Part shown: positions 46,835 through 56,255 of the stretch, one piece after another
Numbering within the stretch: position 1 is the first letter of the stretch
Layout: every line of letters starts with the position of its first letter
From: Kroppenstedtia sanguinis
GTDB lineage: Bacteria > Bacillota > Bacilli > Thermoactinomycetales > DSM-45169
Assembly: GCF_050433445.1 (NCBI RefSeq)
Contig: NZ_JBNPXF010000018.1
Coordinates: 5,728 to 69,727, forward strand
DNA length: 64,000 nt
Direction: 5' to 3'
The notes under the pieces: model-generated
Seen by the model: only the letters and a program-made list of their open reading frames with translations
What the model was told of the DNA's origin: nothing
The model's database searches: none
Translations under genes and position numbers: made by a program

Positions 46835-47875
46835 CTACACGCTATCAGGTGTCTCTTTAAGTTGGGTGGAGTCGCGCAATTCCAGGCGGTATTCCAGCAC
46901 CACTTGGTTATTCTCGATAGGCTCACCATTCATGTATTTGGTCAACAGACGCATCGCCACCGCCCCAATATCATACATCGGTACCGCCACGGTGGACAGC
47001 AGAGGACGAACCTGGGTAGCCAAGGGAATATTATCAAAACCGATCACCGAGATCTCTTCCGGCACTCGCTTGCCGAGATCTTGGGCCGCGTGAATCGCCC
47101 CTACCGCTATCTCGTCATTGACAGCGAAGATAGCCGTCGGTCCCTCCTCCATCATCAACAATTCCTTGGTCGCTTTCAATCCGGTATCATAACGGTAGTT
47201 TCCCAGCTGAATCCACTTTTCCTCAAAGGGGAGCCCACTTTCCGATAGGGCTTCCTTGTACCCCAGGTAGCGGGGATACCCAATGATCGGGTCCGTCAAA
47301 GGTCCCCCCACAAATCCGATCCGTTGGTGACCTTCTCGGATCAGAATCCCTGTCGCCTCCTTGGCCGCCTGTACATGGTCAATGGTGACAAAGGGACGAT
47401 TTTTTACTTTCTCATCCTGGGTGGCGGCCAAAACGACGGGGATATCCGATCCGGAAAAAATCTCCCGGTGTTCTTCTGTCACCTCCCCGCCGAGAAAGAG
47501 CAACCCGTCTACCTGCTTTTCGAAAAGGGCCTCAATTAATTGCAGCTCTTTGTTCTTTTTCAGGTCGGAATTGCACAGGATGATGTTGTAATGGTACATA
47601 TTGGCGATATCTTCGATGCCTCGAGTCAGTTCTGCAAAAAACGCATAGGAAATATCGGGAATCACTACACCGACCGTGGTGGTTTTTTTACTGGCCAGTC
47701 CTCGGGCCACGGCGTTGGGTCGGTACCCCATACGTCGGATCGTTTCCAGCACTTTTTTTCGGGTCAAGGGCTTGACGTTGGGATTCCCATTGACAACCCG
47801 GGAGACGGTAGCCATGGAAACCCCTGCCTCCCTGGCTACATCATAGATGGTGACGGTTTCTTTTTTTCTGTCCAT
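46835..47875 (-). CDS. ccpA: Catabolite control protein A
   Basis: 346 residues. LacI-type head VTIYDVAREAGVSMATVSRV and NVKPLTRKKVLETIRRMGYR, followed by FFAELTRGIEDIANMYHYNI and the HPr-Ser46-P contact region. Identity is supported by sequence and by position between acuC and aroA, as in Bacillus. It is the global carbon-catabolite regulator and in Bacillus represses acsA and acuABC, which lie next door. Confidence 0.94.
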   Translation of the reverse strand: MDRKKETVTIYDVAREAGVSMATVSRVVNGNPNVKPLTRKKVLETIRRMGYRPNAVARGLASKKTTTVGVVIPDISYAFFAELTRGIEDIANMYHYNIILCNSDLKKNKELQLIEALFEKQVDGLLFLGGEVTEEHREIFSGSDIPVVLAATQDEKVKNRPFVTIDHVQAAKEATGILIREGHQRIGFVGGPLTDPIIGYPRYLGYKEALSESGLPFEEKWIQLGNYRYDTGLKATKELLMMEEGPTAIFAVNDEIAVGAIHAAQDLGKRVPEEISVIGFDNIPLATQVRPLLSTVAVPMYDIGAVAMRLLTKYMNGEPIENNQVVLEYRLELRDSTQLKETPDSV

Positions 47876-48022
47876 AGTTCACACCCAATGTTGTTTTGTT
47901 AGTTCCAAGGATACGACAAAAGCCATGGACCTGCAAAGAAAAAAGGAGGTCGCCTTTGACAATTTGATAACAGATGCTCTCCGTTCCCCACGTCATCCCT
48001 TATATTCTGTCCCGCTATACAC

Positions 48023-48048
48023 AAAAAAACCGGCCCCTTCAGGCCGGT
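48023..48048 (-). terminator. aroA terminator
   Basis: On the minus strand ACCGGCC and GGCCGGT flank TGAAGG, followed by seven T residues. It separates aroA from ccpA, so the two are not a simple operon here. Confidence 0.8.
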
Positions 48049-48098
48049 CGCTCCTCACTGATGTGAACTATCTTAGCCTCTAAGTGAATCATTCGAAA

Positions 48099-49190
48099 TC
48101 AGCCGATGACAGGATCTGCCGCCGGAAGAACACCGCTCTTCCTCATCTCATCCATAAAGGTTCCAAACTGCGGGATATCGATCTGCTGATTGGCATCCGA
48201 TAGGGCGACTGCCGGATCGGGATGTACCTCTAACATGATTCCGTCAGCTCCTGCCGCGAGAGCCGCTCGGGCGATGGGGAGCTGAATATCGCGCCGACCT
48301 GTGGAATGGGTGATATCGACGAAAACAGGCAGATGACTTTCCTGTTTCAACAACGGAACCGCCGAGATATCCAAGGTGTTTCGGGTCCATTTTTCATAGG
48401 TGCGAATCCCTCGCTCACAGAGCATGACCTGACTGTTCCCTCTGGATACGATGTATTCCGCCGCAAACAAGAACTCTTCCACTGTTGCAGACATGCCCCG
48501 TTTGAGGAAGATAGGGAGCCGGGAGGCGCCCGCCGCCTTTAACAATTCAAAGTTTTGCATGTTGCGGGCCCCGATCTGAATTACATCGATGTAGCGTTCA
48601 GCCCGTTCAATATCCGCAGGGTTGACGATTTCGCTGACCACTTTCAACTGAAATTCATCCGCCACTTTCCGCAGGATGCGAAGTCCTTCTTCTCCCAATC
48701 CCTGAAAATCGTAAGGGGAACTCCTCGGTTTGAAGGCACCCCCGCGCAAGAGGGTCAACCCTTGATCACGTATAGCCTGGGCCACTTGACGGACCTGCTC
48801 CTCGGACTCCACAGAACAGGGACCTGCCACCACGGTCTTTGAATTTCCGCCGACGGAAACCTCTCCCACCTGTACCACCGTATCTTCCGGTTGCCGTTTC
48901 CGGCTGACCAGAAGTGCCTTCTTATGGTCTTCCTGTTGCAGGTCAAGGGCAGCCTTGAATATTTGTTTAAACAGGTGACGAATGGTGTCATCATCGAAGG
49001 GACCGGGATTGACCTCAGTAAGCTTCTCCAGCATGTTCCTTTCCCGGACAGGGTCAAAACGATGGATCCCCTGCGTTTTTTTGACTTCTCCGATCCGCTG
49101 TGCCAATTCGGCTCGTTGACTCAACAATTCTAAAAGCTGCATATTGATCTCATCCATCTGCTGCCGGAGTCGATCCAGTTCGTGGCCCAT
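48099..49190 (-). CDS. aroA: Bifunctional chorismate mutase / DAHP synthase
   Basis: 363 residues. The N-terminal chorismate mutase (LDRLRQQMDEINMQLLELLS, residues 5-85) is fused to a type I-beta DAHP synthase with VAGPCSVESEEQVRQVAQAI, GGAFKPRSSPYDFQG and DITHSTGRRD. It starts the shikimate pathway and is feedback-controlled by chorismate/prephenate through the mutase domain. ATG 49190 has AGGGGAG at eight bases. It is located upstream of ccpA as in B. subtilis. Confidence 0.95.
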   Translation of the reverse strand: MGHELDRLRQQMDEINMQLLELLSQRAELAQRIGEVKKTQGIHRFDPVRERNMLEKLTEVNPGPFDDDTIRHLFKQIFKAALDLQQEDHKKALLVSRKRQPEDTVVQVGEVSVGGNSKTVVAGPCSVESEEQVRQVAQAIRDQGLTLLRGGAFKPRSSPYDFQGLGEEGLRILRKVADEFQLKVVSEIVNPADIERAERYIDVIQIGARNMQNFELLKAAGASRLPIFLKRGMSATVEEFLFAAEYIVSRGNSQVMLCERGIRTYEKWTRNTLDISAVPLLKQESHLPVFVDITHSTGRRDIQLPIARAALAAGADGIMLEVHPDPAVALSDANQQIDIPQFGTFMDEMRKSGVLPAADPVIG

Positions 49191-49224
49191 CTTCAAAGCT
49201 CCCCTCTAGAAATTTTTAAGGTTA

Positions 49225-49253
49225 ATTATATCGAAAACATAGCCACTTGTCAG
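49225..49253 (-). promoter_or_regulatory. aroA promoter
   Basis: Minus-strand CTGACA (49248-49253) and TATAAT (49225-49230) with a 17-base spacer, about 35 bp before the aroA start. Confidence 0.7.
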
Positions 49254-49290
49254 GGAGCTTTTGGGGATTGATATTATTTTCGGCTCTACA

Positions 49291-50043
49291 TCAACGAACT
49301 ACAGGTGTAGCCGCCATTCGGTCAAACCAGCGAGAAATTTTCTGTTCGTTATCAGGGAAGGTGAATGTTTTCATACGGGGGTTTTTCCCAGTGACAAGAA
49401 TCACCGACAGGGGGAAATGAGTCTTTTCCCAACGATTCTTTTCCGGCGAGAGCCCTGATGCAGCCAGAATCATTCCCATGGTTTTATCATCAGGAACCCG
49501 TACAAAGACAAATCGCTTCACCTCTTTGAACCAATCCGGTTTACCGTCCAGGATGAAAGGAAGGGCGCTCGGGTAGACCAAAGCAGTTTCCAATGGCGCC
49601 TCCTTCAAGACGTTTTTCGGAGGAATCACCTGGACATAATCGTTCTCTGGAATGTGGAGCTTCTCCCCTTGCGTGGCAAACACCGTTAGATGATGGGGCT
49701 TCTCAATAACCTCCCCTTCCCCGCCCCCGGTACCAGCGGCCATTTTACTGATGGAAGTGCTCCGATGCTGAGACATTCCAGGGAAAAAAACCATCAGAAA
49801 TGCGATCGAGGTGCAGACAGCCGCCCATTTAATCAGTTGATTGACCCAGACGACGGATTCGGACGGAGCCCGATGATTTCGGATTTCTTCCAGGGATTGG
49901 ACCAGGTCGATCATCTCCTGCAGGTCGTTGCGACAGGTTTCACACTCCGCCACGTGTTCCCTCAGTCTGATCCGGTCCGCCTCTTCAATTTCCTGGTCCA
50001 CATAGAGTTGGATCAGACGATCCATATCCTTACAAGAAGACAT
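49291..50043 (-). CDS. Anti-sigma factor with zinc-finger domain
   Basis: 250 residues. The N-terminal ZAS domain has LRLREHVAECETCRNDL-type spacing (H-x3-C-x2-C, about residues 29-37). One membrane span (VCTSIAFLMVFFPGM, about residues 76-90) is followed by an extracytoplasmic domain of about 150 residues. It should hold the ECF sigma factor encoded 12 bp upstream inactive until an envelope signal arrives. The extracellular domain has no recognised fold. Confidence 0.85.
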   Translation of the reverse strand: MSSCKDMDRLIQLYVDQEIEEADRIRLREHVAECETCRNDLQEMIDLVQSLEEIRNHRAPSESVVWVNQLIKWAAVCTSIAFLMVFFPGMSQHRSTSISKMAAGTGGGEGEVIEKPHHLTVFATQGEKLHIPENDYVQVIPPKNVLKEAPLETALVYPSALPFILDGKPDWFKEVKRFVFVRVPDDKTMGMILAASGLSPEKNRWEKTHFPLSVILVTGKNPRMKTFTFPDNEQKISRWFDRMAATPVVR

Positions 50044-50055
50044 CCATTGAACTCC

Positions 50056-50592
50056 TTACTTTCGTGAAAGTCGCTCTTTCAACATCTTCCGCGCGCGAAA
50101 CAACTGGGTTTTCACTGTCCCTTCTGGGAGATCCAGAGCTTCACTGACCTCCGCATAGGAGTATCCGCGAAAGTGTCGGAGCTCGACCACCCGACGGTAA
50201 ATCTCGGGAAGCTCCCGGATCTCCGCCTTCACTTCTTCCAACATCATCCGTTGCTCCACTTGCTCCTCCACGGAGACATGGACTGAGTGAGGTGGCTCTG
50301 ACTGTATAAACGCGTCTTCCAGGGCGACCAGTTTCAAGCTTTTTTTCCTTTTTTGGTCTCTGAAGCGATTGGTCATCATGGTACGTAGCCATGCTTTCAG
50401 CGATTTCTCGTATACATATTTGTTGGATTTGCGATGAGCTTGCCATAAGGTCTCCTGCATCAAGTCCTTGGCATCCTCTGCATTGCCTGTCAAGCGGTAA
50501 GCGATATGGTACAGATAGCGCCGATGTTCCTGGAGGCGTTCCAGAAACTCGTCCGTGACAGTTTTTCTTTGCGTTTCATCAAGACTGCTCAT
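50056..50592 (-). CDS. ECF-type RNA polymerase sigma factor
   Basis: 178 residues. Region 2: LYHIAYRLTGNAEDAKDLMQ and LKAWLRTMMTNRFRDQKRKK. Region 4: LRHFRGYSYAEVSEALDLPE and GTVKTQLFRARKML. ATG 50592 has AGGAGG at six bases. It is co-transcribed with its anti-sigma gene. The upstream sequence has GAAAC in a -35 position, as expected for autoregulation by this class. Which regulon it serves is unknown. Confidence 0.92.
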   Translation of the reverse strand: MSSLDETQRKTVTDEFLERLQEHRRYLYHIAYRLTGNAEDAKDLMQETLWQAHRKSNKYVYEKSLKAWLRTMMTNRFRDQKRKKSLKLVALEDAFIQSEPPHSVHVSVEEQVEQRMMLEEVKAEIRELPEIYRRVVELRHFRGYSYAEVSEALDLPEGTVKTQLFRARKMLKERLSRK

Positions 50593-50676
50593 GGAAATCC
50601 TCCTGTTTCCCATTCTCTTAGGTCTCTCTATTTATTAATCTAGATTCCTTTATCCATAGATTCAATACCAATTCCC

Positions 50677-50702
50677 ATTATATGATACCAAAACATGTTT
50701 CA
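50677..50702 (-). promoter_or_regulatory. Possible autoregulated promoter of the sigma factor
   Basis: On the minus strand TGAAAC (ending 50702) lies about 14 bases before TATAAT (50677-50682). GAAAC is the usual ECF -35 core; the -10 looks vegetative. It is plausible but not proven. Confidence 0.4.
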
Positions 50703-50790
50703 GCGAAAAGTACAACCCACCCCAGCGTAAATGGGGTGGGCTATGAAGCTGTATACTTTCATTTGCTCTCATATAGCAACCGAAATGCAT

Positions 50791-51216
50791 TTAATCGCTC
50801 AGAAGAAACACGCCACAAACCACCAGAACCACACCGGCCACTTTGGAGACCGTAATCACCTCTCCAAAGATCACCACGGACAGCAGGAAAGCTAGGACCG
50901 GAAAGCTTCCCACTACGGACATGACACGTCCCACTTCTCCGAACTGGAGAGCCTTAAAATAAAAATACTGGGCAAAAAGAACTCCAAATACCCCTCCCAG
51001 CAGAACATAGATCAGAGACTGCAGGTCGGGCACGGCTAACTTCCCACTTCTGGCTGTCATAAAGAGATAGACAGAAATGAGGGCTGTCGTCACCAACGCC
51101 CGGAGAAACAAAGCCATCGTCGGTTCCGTACGGGCTAACCCTAGTTTTTCAAAAATGGGGGCCACTCCGAAACTGAAAGCCGCCAACAGTGCATAGATCA
51201 ATTCTTTACTATTCAT
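50791..51216 (-). CDS. EamA-type transporter, half-size (DMT superfamily)
   Basis: 141 residues with four to five membrane spans (KELIYALLAAFSFGVAPIFE, SLIYVLLGGVFGVLFAQYFY, VAGVVLVVCGVFLLSD). This is a single EamA repeat, half of the usual ten-span transporter, so it would work as a dimer. ATG 51216 is preceded by a G-rich GGGGGTAG. The substrate is unknown. Confidence 0.82.
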   Translation of the reverse strand: MNSKELIYALLAAFSFGVAPIFEKLGLARTEPTMALFLRALVTTALISVYLFMTARSGKLAVPDLQSLIYVLLGGVFGVLFAQYFYFKALQFGEVGRVMSVVGSFPVLAFLLSVVIFGEVITVSKVAGVVLVVCGVFLLSD

Positions 51217-51291
51217 GTCTACCCCCGTCCCCACTGTTTGTCCCATCTATATGCGTGGACAGGCAGGGATAGACTTCCTACAGAAAGCTGG

Positions 51292-51642
51292 TCAGTCCGA
51301 CGAGTCTGAATCTGATTTGGCCCGGATCTCTACCCAATCCTGTTCAGACTTCACATCAGAGCCTTCCAAACCTTCCCCTTTGGATTTTTTTAAGGATTCT
51401 GTAGCCGTATCCTTGATCTCAATCCATTTCTCCGTAGCAGCCTCTTTCAGATCGCCTGCAAACCGACCCATCTCACCGGAGCGGTTTTTGAATGTCTCCT
51501 GTGCGTCATCCAGGCTTTCCAGAAGCTCCTTGCGCATTTGACGGCCCGTCTTGGGCGTGAGGAGCATGGCTGTGGCCGCCCCGACCAAACCTCCGACCAC
51601 TGCACCAAAAAATAGTTTTCCGTTGCCACTGCTTTTACCCAT
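51292..51642 (-). CDS. ytxH: YtxH-like general stress/envelope protein
   Basis: 116 residues. The glycine/alanine membrane segment LFFGAVVGGLVGAATAMLLTPKTG is the defining YtxH motif, followed by a charged amphipathic helix (RKELLESLDDAQETFKNRSG). Its function is unknown; in Bacillus it is a sigma-B stress gene with ytxG. The next gene upstream is the DUF948 protein, supporting the same ytxG-ytxH pair. Confidence 0.85.
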   Translation of the reverse strand: MGKSSGNGKLFFGAVVGGLVGAATAMLLTPKTGRQMRKELLESLDDAQETFKNRSGEMGRFAGDLKEAATEKWIEIKDTATESLKKSKGEGLEGSDVKSEQDWVEIRAKSDSDSSD

Positions 51643-51662
51643 CTCAACCGTCCCCTTTCATA

Positions 51663-52082
51663 TTATTTAACCCGCTTGATTTTCTCTTTTTTATTAGAAT
51701 GTCTCTCCAAACGCCACTTTCTCAGCAATTCCAACCCAGTGCCCACCAGAGCCGTCACATTGGCCAGGCGCTCTCTCTGAGCGGAAGCTGTACGAGCGAT
51801 TCCGGTAGACAATTCCTGAAAGCTGTGACCCAAGCCCTGAACGGATTCAAAAAAAACATCGGTCTGTTGGCTTTTCTGATTTACATCATCAATCAGCTTT
51901 CTCGTTTCAATCAACGTCTTGCGAGATTCGTCAGCAACCTCCTCCAGTTGGGGGCGAACTTCTTTTAACGTTTGATCCACCGAATCCAACGTCTGGTTCA
52001 CCTTCCGCAACGAAAGCACAACAGCCGTCACTAGAACGACAAAAGCCAGAGAAGCAACAGCGATACTGATTTCAATGATCAA
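51663..52082 (-). CDS. ytxG: DUF948 protein (YtxG-like)
   Basis: 139 residues from TTG 52082 behind AAAGGAGG. One N-terminal span (IIEISIAVASLAFVVLVTAV) and a long helical coiled-coil-like body (VNQTLDSVDQTLKEVRPQLE, VADESRKTLIETRKLIDDVN) are typical of DUF948. It is probably membrane-anchored and works with YtxH. Upstream in-frame codons to 52148 have no ribosome binding site. Confidence 0.85.
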   Translation of the reverse strand: MIIEISIAVASLAFVVLVTAVVLSLRKVNQTLDSVDQTLKEVRPQLEEVADESRKTLIETRKLIDDVNQKSQQTDVFFESVQGLGHSFQELSTGIARTASAQRERLANVTALVGTGLELLRKWRLERHSNKKEKIKRVK

Positions 52083-52158
52083 GTCCACACCTCCTTTACA
52101 GGATTCTCCAAAAAGGAGTTTTCCATTTCTAAAGCGGATTTGTTCCATTCATAGTTGC

Positions 52159-53922
52159 TTATCTGTCCAACCCGTGACCTGCCGGATACCGACCGGGAAT
52201 GGTCACCGGAAGTTTGCCACGGACTGAGACTTTGCCAGCAATTGCACCGGCGGCTGCCTTCATCGAATGTGAATCATAACCATAGAGAGCTAGATAGGTT
52301 ACATTTTTCGGAAATGCTGAAACTTCATAAGGCGTATCCAATCCGAGAACGATCACCGGGATTCCCCTCGCTGACAAAGCTTGGACCAACTGACGCTGTC
52401 CAGGATGATTCTCGGCCTGGGAGGTTCCGACGATCACCCCGTCCACCGCGGTTGCTTGGTTCACCAATTGATCCCTCTCCTGTTGTGACGGATCGGGATC
52501 CAGTTCCCGATGTTGCGTGGAGAATCCGTAACTCTGCAAGGACTTGTCCAGTTCCCGTACTCCGGCGACAGACGCCACCAGCAGTTTCTTCTGTGGATCC
52601 GGTGTCTGAGGGATCAGACCCTGTGCATCCTGAAGGAGAGTCAAACCGGATTTTGCCGTCGCCTCGGCTACTTGCTCATTACGGGAAGTCCCTACCCGTT
52701 TCGCCACCTGGTTCACTGGGGTGATGGGCTGTTCCGCAACGGAAGTCGCCCCCGTCCGCTTTCCTTTGAGATGGAGAATGCGCTGGAGGGAGCGATCGAT
52801 ACGGGCTTCAGAGATCTCCCCCTTTTTGACAGCATCTAGAATTCCCCGGATGGAGGCCTGTTGGCGGGTCAGATCGTGAGAGATGAGCAAAATATCGGCA
52901 CCGGCTTTTACCGCCCGGGTCGCTGCTTCCTCCGCAGAGAAGTTATCCACGATCGCCCCCATCTCCAGATCATCGGTCATGATCACCCCATCATATCCCA
53001 ACTCCTCCCGCAATAAACCGGTTAACACCTTCTGGGAGAGAGTGCCAGGGAGTCCTGGGGTATCATCCAGCGCCGGGAAAGTAATATGAGCCGACATGAC
53101 CGCATCCGTCTGGTTCAAAACTTCTTTGAAGGGAACCAGTTCTACCCGATTGAGCCTGTCCATGGAATGAGGGACTGTAGGCAAATTGACGTGTGAATCG
53201 GTTGAGGTATCCCCGTGTCCGGGGAAATGCTTGACTACGGTCAACATCCCACTATCCTGATACCCTTGAATCTGGGCGGAAGCCATCTTCACCACCTGCT
53301 CGGGATCACCAGAGAAGGAACGGGATCCGATCACCGGGTTTTTCGGGTTGTTATTCACATCCAGAACCGGAGCCAGATTCATGTTGATCCCCATCGCCCG
53401 TAACTCACTACCGATCACCTCACCGGATTGACGGGAGAGATCCAGATTTCCCGAAGCTCCCAACGTCATCCCTCCAGGAAACTGTGTCACGCCTTCGCGA
53501 ATGCGGGCCACCTTCCCTCCTTCCTGATCCGTAGAGATCAACAAAGGAATTCCCGGAGAGGTAGACAGAGCCAAGTGCTGCAAACGGTTGTTCAACTCCG
53601 CCGTCTGCCGTGGATCGCCGATGTTGCGGTCAAACAGGATCACTCCACCCACATGATAATCCCGGATCAGTGTCCGGATTTGCTGGTTCATTTCCTGTGC
53701 GGGCTGGTCATCGTTATGAAAACCGACCATAAACATCTGTCCCACTTTTTGTTCCAGGGTCATTTTCCCAATCCTATCCTGAATCGTCCCTTCCAGCTGT
53801 TTTCCCTCCGCCTTTGGAGACCAATCGATCCGCCCCCCTCCTGCTCCGGGATCAGAGGATGGAAGAACAGCCACAGCCAAAATCAGTATCAACAGCAGTC
53901 CACCCCGAAGGGAAGGAGACAA
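52159..53922 (-). CDS. nagZ: Secreted beta-N-acetylhexosaminidase, GH3
   Basis: 587 residues from TTG 53922 (AAAGGAG at eight bases). Signal peptide RGGLLLILILAVAVLPSSDP. GH3 core KHFPGHGDTSTDSH (His-Asp dyad of NagZ-type enzymes) and the nucleophile aspartate in IMTDDLEMGAI. The C-terminal alpha/beta domain (about 410-587) resembles that of B. subtilis NagZ (YbbD). It trims GlcNAc from muropeptides in wall turnover. Confidence 0.9.
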   Translation of the reverse strand: MSPSLRGGLLLILILAVAVLPSSDPGAGGGRIDWSPKAEGKQLEGTIQDRIGKMTLEQKVGQMFMVGFHNDDQPAQEMNQQIRTLIRDYHVGGVILFDRNIGDPRQTAELNNRLQHLALSTSPGIPLLISTDQEGGKVARIREGVTQFPGGMTLGASGNLDLSRQSGEVIGSELRAMGINMNLAPVLDVNNNPKNPVIGSRSFSGDPEQVVKMASAQIQGYQDSGMLTVVKHFPGHGDTSTDSHVNLPTVPHSMDRLNRVELVPFKEVLNQTDAVMSAHITFPALDDTPGLPGTLSQKVLTGLLREELGYDGVIMTDDLEMGAIVDNFSAEEAATRAVKAGADILLISHDLTRQQASIRGILDAVKKGEISEARIDRSLQRILHLKGKRTGATSVAEQPITPVNQVAKRVGTSRNEQVAEATAKSGLTLLQDAQGLIPQTPDPQKKLLVASVAGVRELDKSLQSYGFSTQHRELDPDPSQQERDQLVNQATAVDGVIVGTSQAENHPGQRQLVQALSARGIPVIVLGLDTPYEVSAFPKNVTYLALYGYDSHSMKAAAGAIAGKVSVRGKLPVTIPGRYPAGHGLDR

Positions 53923-54085
53923 ACTCACCACTCCTTTGAATCGTCGAAAAAGATCCCCTTCATTATATCCCGCCCTCTCTTCCAATTGAAGAAGCCTTAT
54001 TTCCTATTTTGAATGTTCGCCGGTGTGGTACACAGATGAGGCTACCGGTATAATAGGGAAGGATATAACTGAAGAGGTGATCCCG

Positions 54086-55165
54086 TTGGATAAAAAAACT
54101 ATCGTCGTTCTGGAAGGTGATCAGACCGGTCAGGAGCTCTTGGAAGAATCCTTGCGTGTTCTCGATCCGGAAGTGATCGGTTTTGAAGTTGAGCTCCAAA
54201 ATTTTGACTTGAGTCTGGAAAACCGCCGCAACACCAAAAACGAAGTCGTATACGAGGCGGCCCGGGCCATGAAAAAAGCGGGATACGGTATCAAGGCGGC
54301 CACCGTCACCCCCGAAGCTAAAGGGGATGTAGGCAGTCCCAATGCCATTCTGCGCAAAGAGATTGATGGAAAGGTGATTATCCGCACCGGGCGCCGCATT
54401 CCCGGGGTTCGCCCCGTTGCAGGTGCTTTTGCTCCCATCTCGGTAATCCGGATGGCGGTGGGAGATGCTTATGGTGCCAAAGAATGGCGGGAAGGCGAAG
54501 GAATGGATGAAATCTCTTGGCGAACCGAATCCATCGACCGGAAAACCTGCCGCGCTGTGGCCGAATACGCCTTTCGTCATGCCAAACGGACCCATGCCAA
54601 GGTTTTCGGCGGACCCAAATACACCGTGAGTCCGATCTATGAGGGCATGCTCAAGGAAGAGATGGATGCCGTCAGCCAAAAGTACCCCGAGGTGGCTTAT
54701 GAACCGCAATTGATTGACGCCACCTATGCGCTGCTCCTGAACAACACCGGTGATTCCTTGGTAATCCCGGCTCTCAATCGAGATGGCGACTGCCTGAGTG
54801 ACATGGTTCTGCAACTCTTCGGCTCCATCGCCGGTTCGGAGTCAATTCTGATGAGTTTTGATGAGAGTTTCGACCCCAAGGTAGTTATGGCGGAGGCCCC
54901 TCACGGTACCGCTCCCGCCCTTTTCGGCAAGAATCTGGCTAACCCGATGGCGATGATTCTGGCTGTCGCCTCCCTTTTGACCCACCTCAATACGGAGGAA
55001 GCCTCCCTCGCTTCCCGTGCTATCTATGAATCCACGATCGAAACCGTGAAGGATGGACATCGCACGGCAGACCTGGGGGGGAGCGCCACCACCACCGAAT
55101 TCACTTCTGAAGTGATCGAAAAGGTGCAGACCAAGCTGGAAGTGTGGAAAAGCTTGCAAATGTAA
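54086..55165 (+). CDS. Isocitrate/isopropylmalate dehydrogenase family protein
   Basis: 359 residues from TTG 54086 behind GAGGTGA. Family features: VLEGDQTGQELL at the start, ATVTPEAKGDVGSPNAILRK, RTGRRIPGVRP, and the NAD-site HGTAPALFGKNLANPMAMIL with TADLGGSATTTEF. This is a decarboxylating beta-hydroxyacid dehydrogenase that uses Mg2+ and NAD(P). I cannot tell whether the substrate is isocitrate, isopropylmalate, homoisocitrate or tartrate; no pathway neighbours are present. Confidence 0.85.
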   Translation: MDKKTIVVLEGDQTGQELLEESLRVLDPEVIGFEVELQNFDLSLENRRNTKNEVVYEAARAMKKAGYGIKAATVTPEAKGDVGSPNAILRKEIDGKVIIRTGRRIPGVRPVAGAFAPISVIRMAVGDAYGAKEWREGEGMDEISWRTESIDRKTCRAVAEYAFRHAKRTHAKVFGGPKYTVSPIYEGMLKEEMDAVSQKYPEVAYEPQLIDATYALLLNNTGDSLVIPALNRDGDCLSDMVLQLFGSIAGSESILMSFDESFDPKVVMAEAPHGTAPALFGKNLANPMAMILAVASLLTHLNTEEASLASRAIYESTIETVKDGHRTADLGGSATTTEFTSEVIEKVQTKLEVWKSLQM

Positions 55166-55179
55166 TCGATAACCTTATG

Positions 55180-55209
55180 GGCTCTGTCCTGCGGGACGGA
55201 GCCTTTTTT
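55180..55209 (+). terminator. Terminator of the dehydrogenase gene
   Basis: GGCTCTGTCC and GGACGGAGCC form a stem with one mismatch, followed by TTTTTT. Confidence 0.85.
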
Positions 55210-55276
55210 CATTTCCAAAGACCTTGAAGCTTCTATATAATCATTGTAGCGAAAAAATCACAAGGGGGTGTGATCC

Positions 55277-55984
55277 ATGCCCGGTGAGAAAAGGACCTTA
55301 CTTCAGAAAATGACCGTCCTGGCTCCGGAAGGCATGTTGTTAGCCGGGATCACCGGTTTGGGTTACTTCTCGGCGTATCTGAGTGACCTGGGCTATAAAT
55401 CCCACTTTCAGCTACCTTCCATGTTTGTGGAAATCAATCTCAACTCGGTGGTCTTGTCCATCTGTGTAATCATCTTCACTCTGTTCATCGCGTTCCTGTC
55501 CGTTACGGTACCCCGGCTCCAGAAAGTCGGTCCGCATCTGTTTTCATTCTTTATCACCGTTGCTGTCGCCATCGTCATCGGAATGAAAGTGAGCTTCTCC
55601 CTGAGTCGAACCCACCTGTTCACCCTCATTTTCTACTTTCTGCTCTGCGCCGGTCTGCTGTTATTATTTTTCCAACTCACCAAAAAAGGAAATCGTATCG
55701 CCCATCTGGCCGCTGTCATCGTATTGTTGGGTCTGATGATATTCGTCTCTTATTCCAGCGGCAGTTTGATCGCCCAAAATCAGAAGTTTTTTCTCGTCTC
55801 TGACGGAAAGTCTCCTGTGGTAGTGGTCGATACATACAAGGATTCACTGGTGGTGGCCCCCTTCGATCCGAAAACCAAAACCGTGGCGCAACGATACCAG
55901 TTTGTCCATCTGGAATCCGATCTCCATGCCAAACTGAACTTCTCCATGAAAAAGGTGGGTCCCTTGCACCTCTCCATTGAGTGA
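55277..55984 (+). CDS. Membrane protein of unknown function
   Basis: 235 residues. Four or five membrane spans (NSVVLSICVIIFTLFIAFLS, FFITVAVAIVIGMKVSF, FTLIFYFLLCAGLLLLFFQL, LAAVIVLLGLMIFVSYSSGS) precede a soluble domain of about 70 residues (KFFLVSDGKSPVVVVDTYKD). A good ribosome binding site GGGGGTG is present. No family is recognised. It is monocistronic. Confidence 0.7.
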   Translation: MPGEKRTLLQKMTVLAPEGMLLAGITGLGYFSAYLSDLGYKSHFQLPSMFVEINLNSVVLSICVIIFTLFIAFLSVTVPRLQKVGPHLFSFFITVAVAIVIGMKVSFSLSRTHLFTLIFYFLLCAGLLLLFFQLTKKGNRIAHLAAVIVLLGLMIFVSYSSGSLIAQNQKFFLVSDGKSPVVVVDTYKDSLVVAPFDPKTKTVAQRYQFVHLESDLHAKLNFSMKKVGPLHLSIE

Positions 55985-56090
55985 AGGGATCAGATTCTCG
56001 CCTGCTTTTTATACCCCAGGGTCCAGGATGGACTCTGGGGTGTTCCTGTTCGAGCAAAAATGCAAGAGTTCACAAATGGAGCCGACTTTT

Positions 56091-56255
56091 TCAATCCTTA
56101 CTCTTCAGAAAATAAGGGATCGCAATAATTGTGAGGAGAGCCCCTAGCATCCCAACCGTCGGAGCCTGACTTGTCATGGAGCTCCCAAACATAGAAAACA
56201 TCAGGAATGATACTGAAATCATAAAGAGAACGATAATAATATATTTTCTCCCCAT
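56091..56255 (-). CDS. Small membrane protein (54 aa)
   Basis: 54 codons with AGGGAGGGG upstream of ATG 56255. Two hydrophobic helices (YIIIVLFMISVSFLMFSMFG and APTVGMLGALLTIIAIPYFL) with a short charged end KSKD. I do not recognise the family. The intact frame, clean ribosome binding site and two-helix design support a real gene. Confidence 0.6.
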   Translation of the reverse strand: MGRKYIIIVLFMISVSFLMFSMFGSSMTSQAPTVGMLGALLTIIAIPYFLKSKD

